Source: Caulobacteraceae bacterium UBA6225 (GTDB lineage Bacteria; Pseudomonadota; Alphaproteobacteria; Caulobacterales; Caulobacteraceae). Taken from it: DNA of 5,915 bases. Below, piece after piece: positions 3,752 to 5,915 of this stretch. The notes under the pieces were generated by a model. It was not told where the DNA came from. It was given only the letters and a program-made list of their open reading frames with translations, and ran no database searches. The translations under genes and the position numbers were made by a program. The first letter of the stretch is position 1, and each line of letters starts with the position of its first letter. The DNA is taken from positions 14,520 through 20,434 of the forward strand of contig DJWR01000245.1 in NCBI GenBank assembly GCA_002441055.1. Direction: 5' to 3'.

Positions 3752-5915
3752 ATGACCGACACGCTTGAGACCGCCCCCCTGCCGGACCTGCCGCGGACGC
3801 CCACTCAGGATGGGCCGCCGGTGCGGCTCTTTCTGGTGGATGGGTCGGGCTATATCTTCCGCGCCTATCACGCCCTGCCGCCGCTGACGCGCAAGAGCGA
3901 CGGCCTGCCCATCGGGGCGGTGTCGGGCTTCTGCAACATGCTGTGGAAGCTGCTGGTGGAGATGCGGGCCCAGGTCGATGGCCCCACCCACCTGGCGGTG
4001 ATCTTCGACCATTCGGAGAAGACGTTCCGCAACGCCCTCTATGACCAGTACAAGGCCCACCGGCCGCCGCCGCCGGAGGACCTGATCCCGCAGTTTCCCC
4101 TGGTGCGGGAGGCGACGAGGGCCTTTGGCGTGCCGAGCCTGGAGCTGCCGGGCTATGAGGCCGACGACCTGATCGCGGCCTATGCCTGCAAGGTGCGCGA
4201 CGCCGGCGGCGAGGTGACCATCATCTCGTCGGACAAGGACCTGATGCAGCTGGTCGGCGACCGGGTCTTCATGCTCGACACCATGAAGAACCTGAAGATC
4301 GGCCGCGAGCAGGTGATCGAGAAGTTCGGGGTGCCGCCGGAAAAGGTGGTGGACGTCCAGGCGCTCTGCGGCGACTCCGTGGACAATGTGCCGGGCGCCC
4401 CGGGCATCGGGATCAAGACCGCCGCCCAGCTGATCAACGAATATGGCGACCTCGATACGCTGCTCGCCCGGGCGGGCGAGATCAAGCAGCCCAAGCGGCG
4501 CGAGACCCTGATCAACTTCGCCGACCAGATCCGCCTGTCGCGCCAGCTGGTGCAGCTGGACTGCGACACCCCCCTGCCGGCCGCCATCGACGACCTGGCC
4601 GTGGCCGAGCCGGAGCCCGCCGTGCTGGCCGCTTTCCTGGAAGAGATGCAGTTCCGCAGTCTGGCCAGGCGGGTGAGCGCGGGCGACGCCGCCCCCTCCC
4701 AACCGGCGCCGCAGCCGCGCGCGGCGCCCGAGGCGCCGGCCATCGACGTCAACGGCTATGAGTGCGTGCGCGATGTGGCCACGCTGGAGGCCTGGATCGG
4801 GAAGGCCCGGGCCGCTGGCATCGTCGCCTTCGACACCGAGACCGACGCCCTGTCGTCAGCCAGCGCCGGCCTGTGCGGCGTGTCGCTGGCCGTCGCGCCC
4901 GGCCAGGCCTGCTACATCCCGCTCGCCCATGAGGAGATGGACGGCCTGGCGCTGGACGCCCCGTCCGACCTGACCCAGATCCCGCTGGCCGAGGCCATCG
5001 CGCGGCTCAAGCCGATGCTGGAGGACCCGGCGGTCCTGAAGATCGCCCAGAACGCCAAGTACGACCTGGCCGTCCTGTCGCGCTATGGCGTGCGCGTGGC
5101 GCCGGTCGAGGACACCATGCTGATCTCCTACGTCCTGGAGGCGGGCCTGCATGGCCACGGCATGGACGAGCTGTCGCGCCTGTGGCTGAACCATGAGCCC
5201 ATCCCGTTCAAGCAGGTGGCGGGCTCTGGCAAGGCGCAGAAGAGCTTCAAGAATGTCGAGCTGAAGGCCGCCACCTGCTACGCGGCCGAGGACGCCGACG
5301 TCACCCTGCGGCTCTATGAGGTGCTGAAACCCAAGCTGGCGCCTGCAGGCCTGTCCACCGTCTATGAGACCCTGGAGCGGCCGCTCGCCGCCGTACTGGC
5401 CGATATGGAGGTGGCCGGCATCGCCGTCGACCCCGAGCACTTGCGCAGGCTCTCCAACGACTTCTCCCTGCGCATGGCCGAGTTCGAGGCCAAGGCCCAC
5501 GAGCTGGCCGGCCGCCCCTTCAACCTGGGCTCGCCCAAGCAGGTGGGCGAGGTCCTATATCAGGAGATGGGCCTGGCGCCGAAACGCACCACGGCCTCGG
5601 GCGCCTCGTCCACCGACGCCTCGGTGCTGGAGGAGCTGGCCGCCCAAGGCCACGAACTGCCGCGGGTCCTGCTGGACTGGCGTCAGCTGTCGAAGCTGAA
5701 GGGCACCTATACCGACGCGCTGGTCTCGGCCATCGCGCCGGACACCAAGCGCGTCCACACCTCGTTTGCGCTCGCAGCCACCACGACGGGCCGCCTGTCC
5801 TCGTCCGACCCCAATCTGCAGAACATTCCGATCCGCACCGAGGAGGGCCGCAAGATCCGCAAGGCCTTCGTGGCCGAGCCGGGCCACCTGCTGATCAGCG
5901 CCGACTACAGCCAGA
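3752..5915 (+). CDS. polA: DNA polymerase I, C-terminus beyond window
   Basis: Repair and Okazaki-fragment polymerase; the first 721 codons of an expected roughly 930-970. Domain 1, 5'-nuclease (about residues 25-305): FLVDGSGYIFRAYHAL with D30, VIFDHSEKTFR (84-93), YKAHRPPPPEDL, GYEADDL with E136, D138 and D139, SSDKDLMQL with D161 and D163, and the DNA-binding GDSVDNVPGAPGIGIKTAA (207-225). An Ala/Pro-rich linker spans about 308-332. Domain 2, 3'-5' exonuclease: Exo I D361 and E363 (AFDTETDAL), Exo II N434 and D438 (QNAKYDL), Exo III Y510 and D514 (YAAEDADVTL), all intact, so proofreading is expected, unlike Taq or Bst. Domain 3, polymerase: TTTGRLSSSDPNLQNIPIR (677-695), EEGRKIRKAF, and the start of motif A, DYSQ (718-721), where the window ends; motifs B and C are outside. 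The N-terminus is about 17 residues longer than in E. coli. No Shine-Dalgarno site is visible; an in-frame GTG at 3716 would add 12 residues. Confidence 0.97.
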   Translation, partial: MTDTLETAPLPDLPRTPTQDGPPVRLFLVDGSGYIFRAYHALPPLTRKSDGLPIGAVSGFCNMLWKLLVEMRAQVDGPTHLAVIFDHSEKTFRNALYDQYKAHRPPPPEDLIPQFPLVREATRAFGVPSLELPGYEADDLIAAYACKVRDAGGEVTIISSDKDLMQLVGDRVFMLDTMKNLKIGREQVIEKFGVPPEKVVDVQALCGDSVDNVPGAPGIGIKTAAQLINEYGDLDTLLARAGEIKQPKRRETLINFADQIRLSRQLVQLDCDTPLPAAIDDLAVAEPEPAVLAAFLEEMQFRSLARRVSAGDAAPSQPAPQPRAAPEAPAIDVNGYECVRDVATLEAWIGKARAAGIVAFDTETDALSSASAGLCGVSLAVAPGQACYIPLAHEEMDGLALDAPSDLTQIPLAEAIARLKPMLEDPAVLKIAQNAKYDLAVLSRYGVRVAPVEDTMLISYVLEAGLHGHGMDELSRLWLNHEPIPFKQVAGSGKAQKSFKNVELKAATCYAAEDADVTLRLYEVLKPKLAPAGLSTVYETLERPLAAVLADMEVAGIAVDPEHLRRLSNDFSLRMAEFEAKAHELAGRPFNLGSPKQVGEVLYQEMGLAPKRTTASGASSTDASVLEELAAQGHELPRVLLDWRQLSKLKGTYTDALVSAIAPDTKRVHTSFALAATTTGRLSSSDPNLQNIPIRTEEGRKIRKAFVAEPGHLLISADYSQ

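Noticed and set aside
3491..4702. 403-codon open frame on the minus strand
   Set aside because: It lies opposite polA, whose translation is unmistakable. The product is His/Gly/Arg-rich (for example ARQRRQG, HLHQQLPQHV), as expected of the antisense of a high-GC gene.
4856..5500. 214-codon minus-strand frame
   Set aside because: Antisense of the exonuclease and polymerase parts of polA; no independent support.

Overview
The window looks like a stretch of chromosome from a high-GC alphaproteobacterium, most likely one of the Caulobacterales (Caulobacter, Phenylobacterium or Brevundimonas type). This rests on about 67-68% GC in sampled coding lines, the style of the DNA polymerase I and polyamine proteins, and an intergenic repeat family encoding GHEGHEG-like peptides that I recall from such genomes. 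No database search was possible, so the genus is an inference.

Layout, left to right. (1) Minus strand, 1043 down to the left edge: a NADP-dependent carboxy(nor)spermidine dehydrogenase of the saccharopine dehydrogenase family, cut at its C-terminus by the window edge. (2) 1044-1713: a 670-base gap without a convincing gene, holding a cluster of palindromic intergenic repeats from three sequence families: a 39-base module with a ~9-base internal period (one solitary copy and one inverted pair), a double-hairpin palindrome, and two oppositely oriented copies of a bulged hairpin. (3) Plus strand, 1714-2535: a complete isocitrate lyase/PEP mutase superfamily enzyme lacking the catalytic-cysteine motif of true isocitrate and methylisocitrate lyases. 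(4) 2536-3582: an islet of lower GC (52-55% in sampled lines) with two divergent, unrecognised small membrane-anchored proteins, each with a terminator-like hairpin behind it. (5) 3583-3751: a GC-rich spacer with short inverted repeats. (6) Plus strand, 3752 to the right edge: the first 721 codons of DNA polymerase I (polA), with intact 5'-nuclease and 3'-5' proofreading motifs, cut at polymerase motif A.

The genes do not form one operon or pathway. polA and the polyamine enzyme are housekeeping genes, the PEP-mutase-like enzyme is a stand-alone metabolic gene, and the small membrane pair looks like an accessory insertion. I see no clear new defence or mobile system. The most unusual content is the repeat cluster, where copies differ by base changes that preserve pairing, and the divergent orphan membrane pair.
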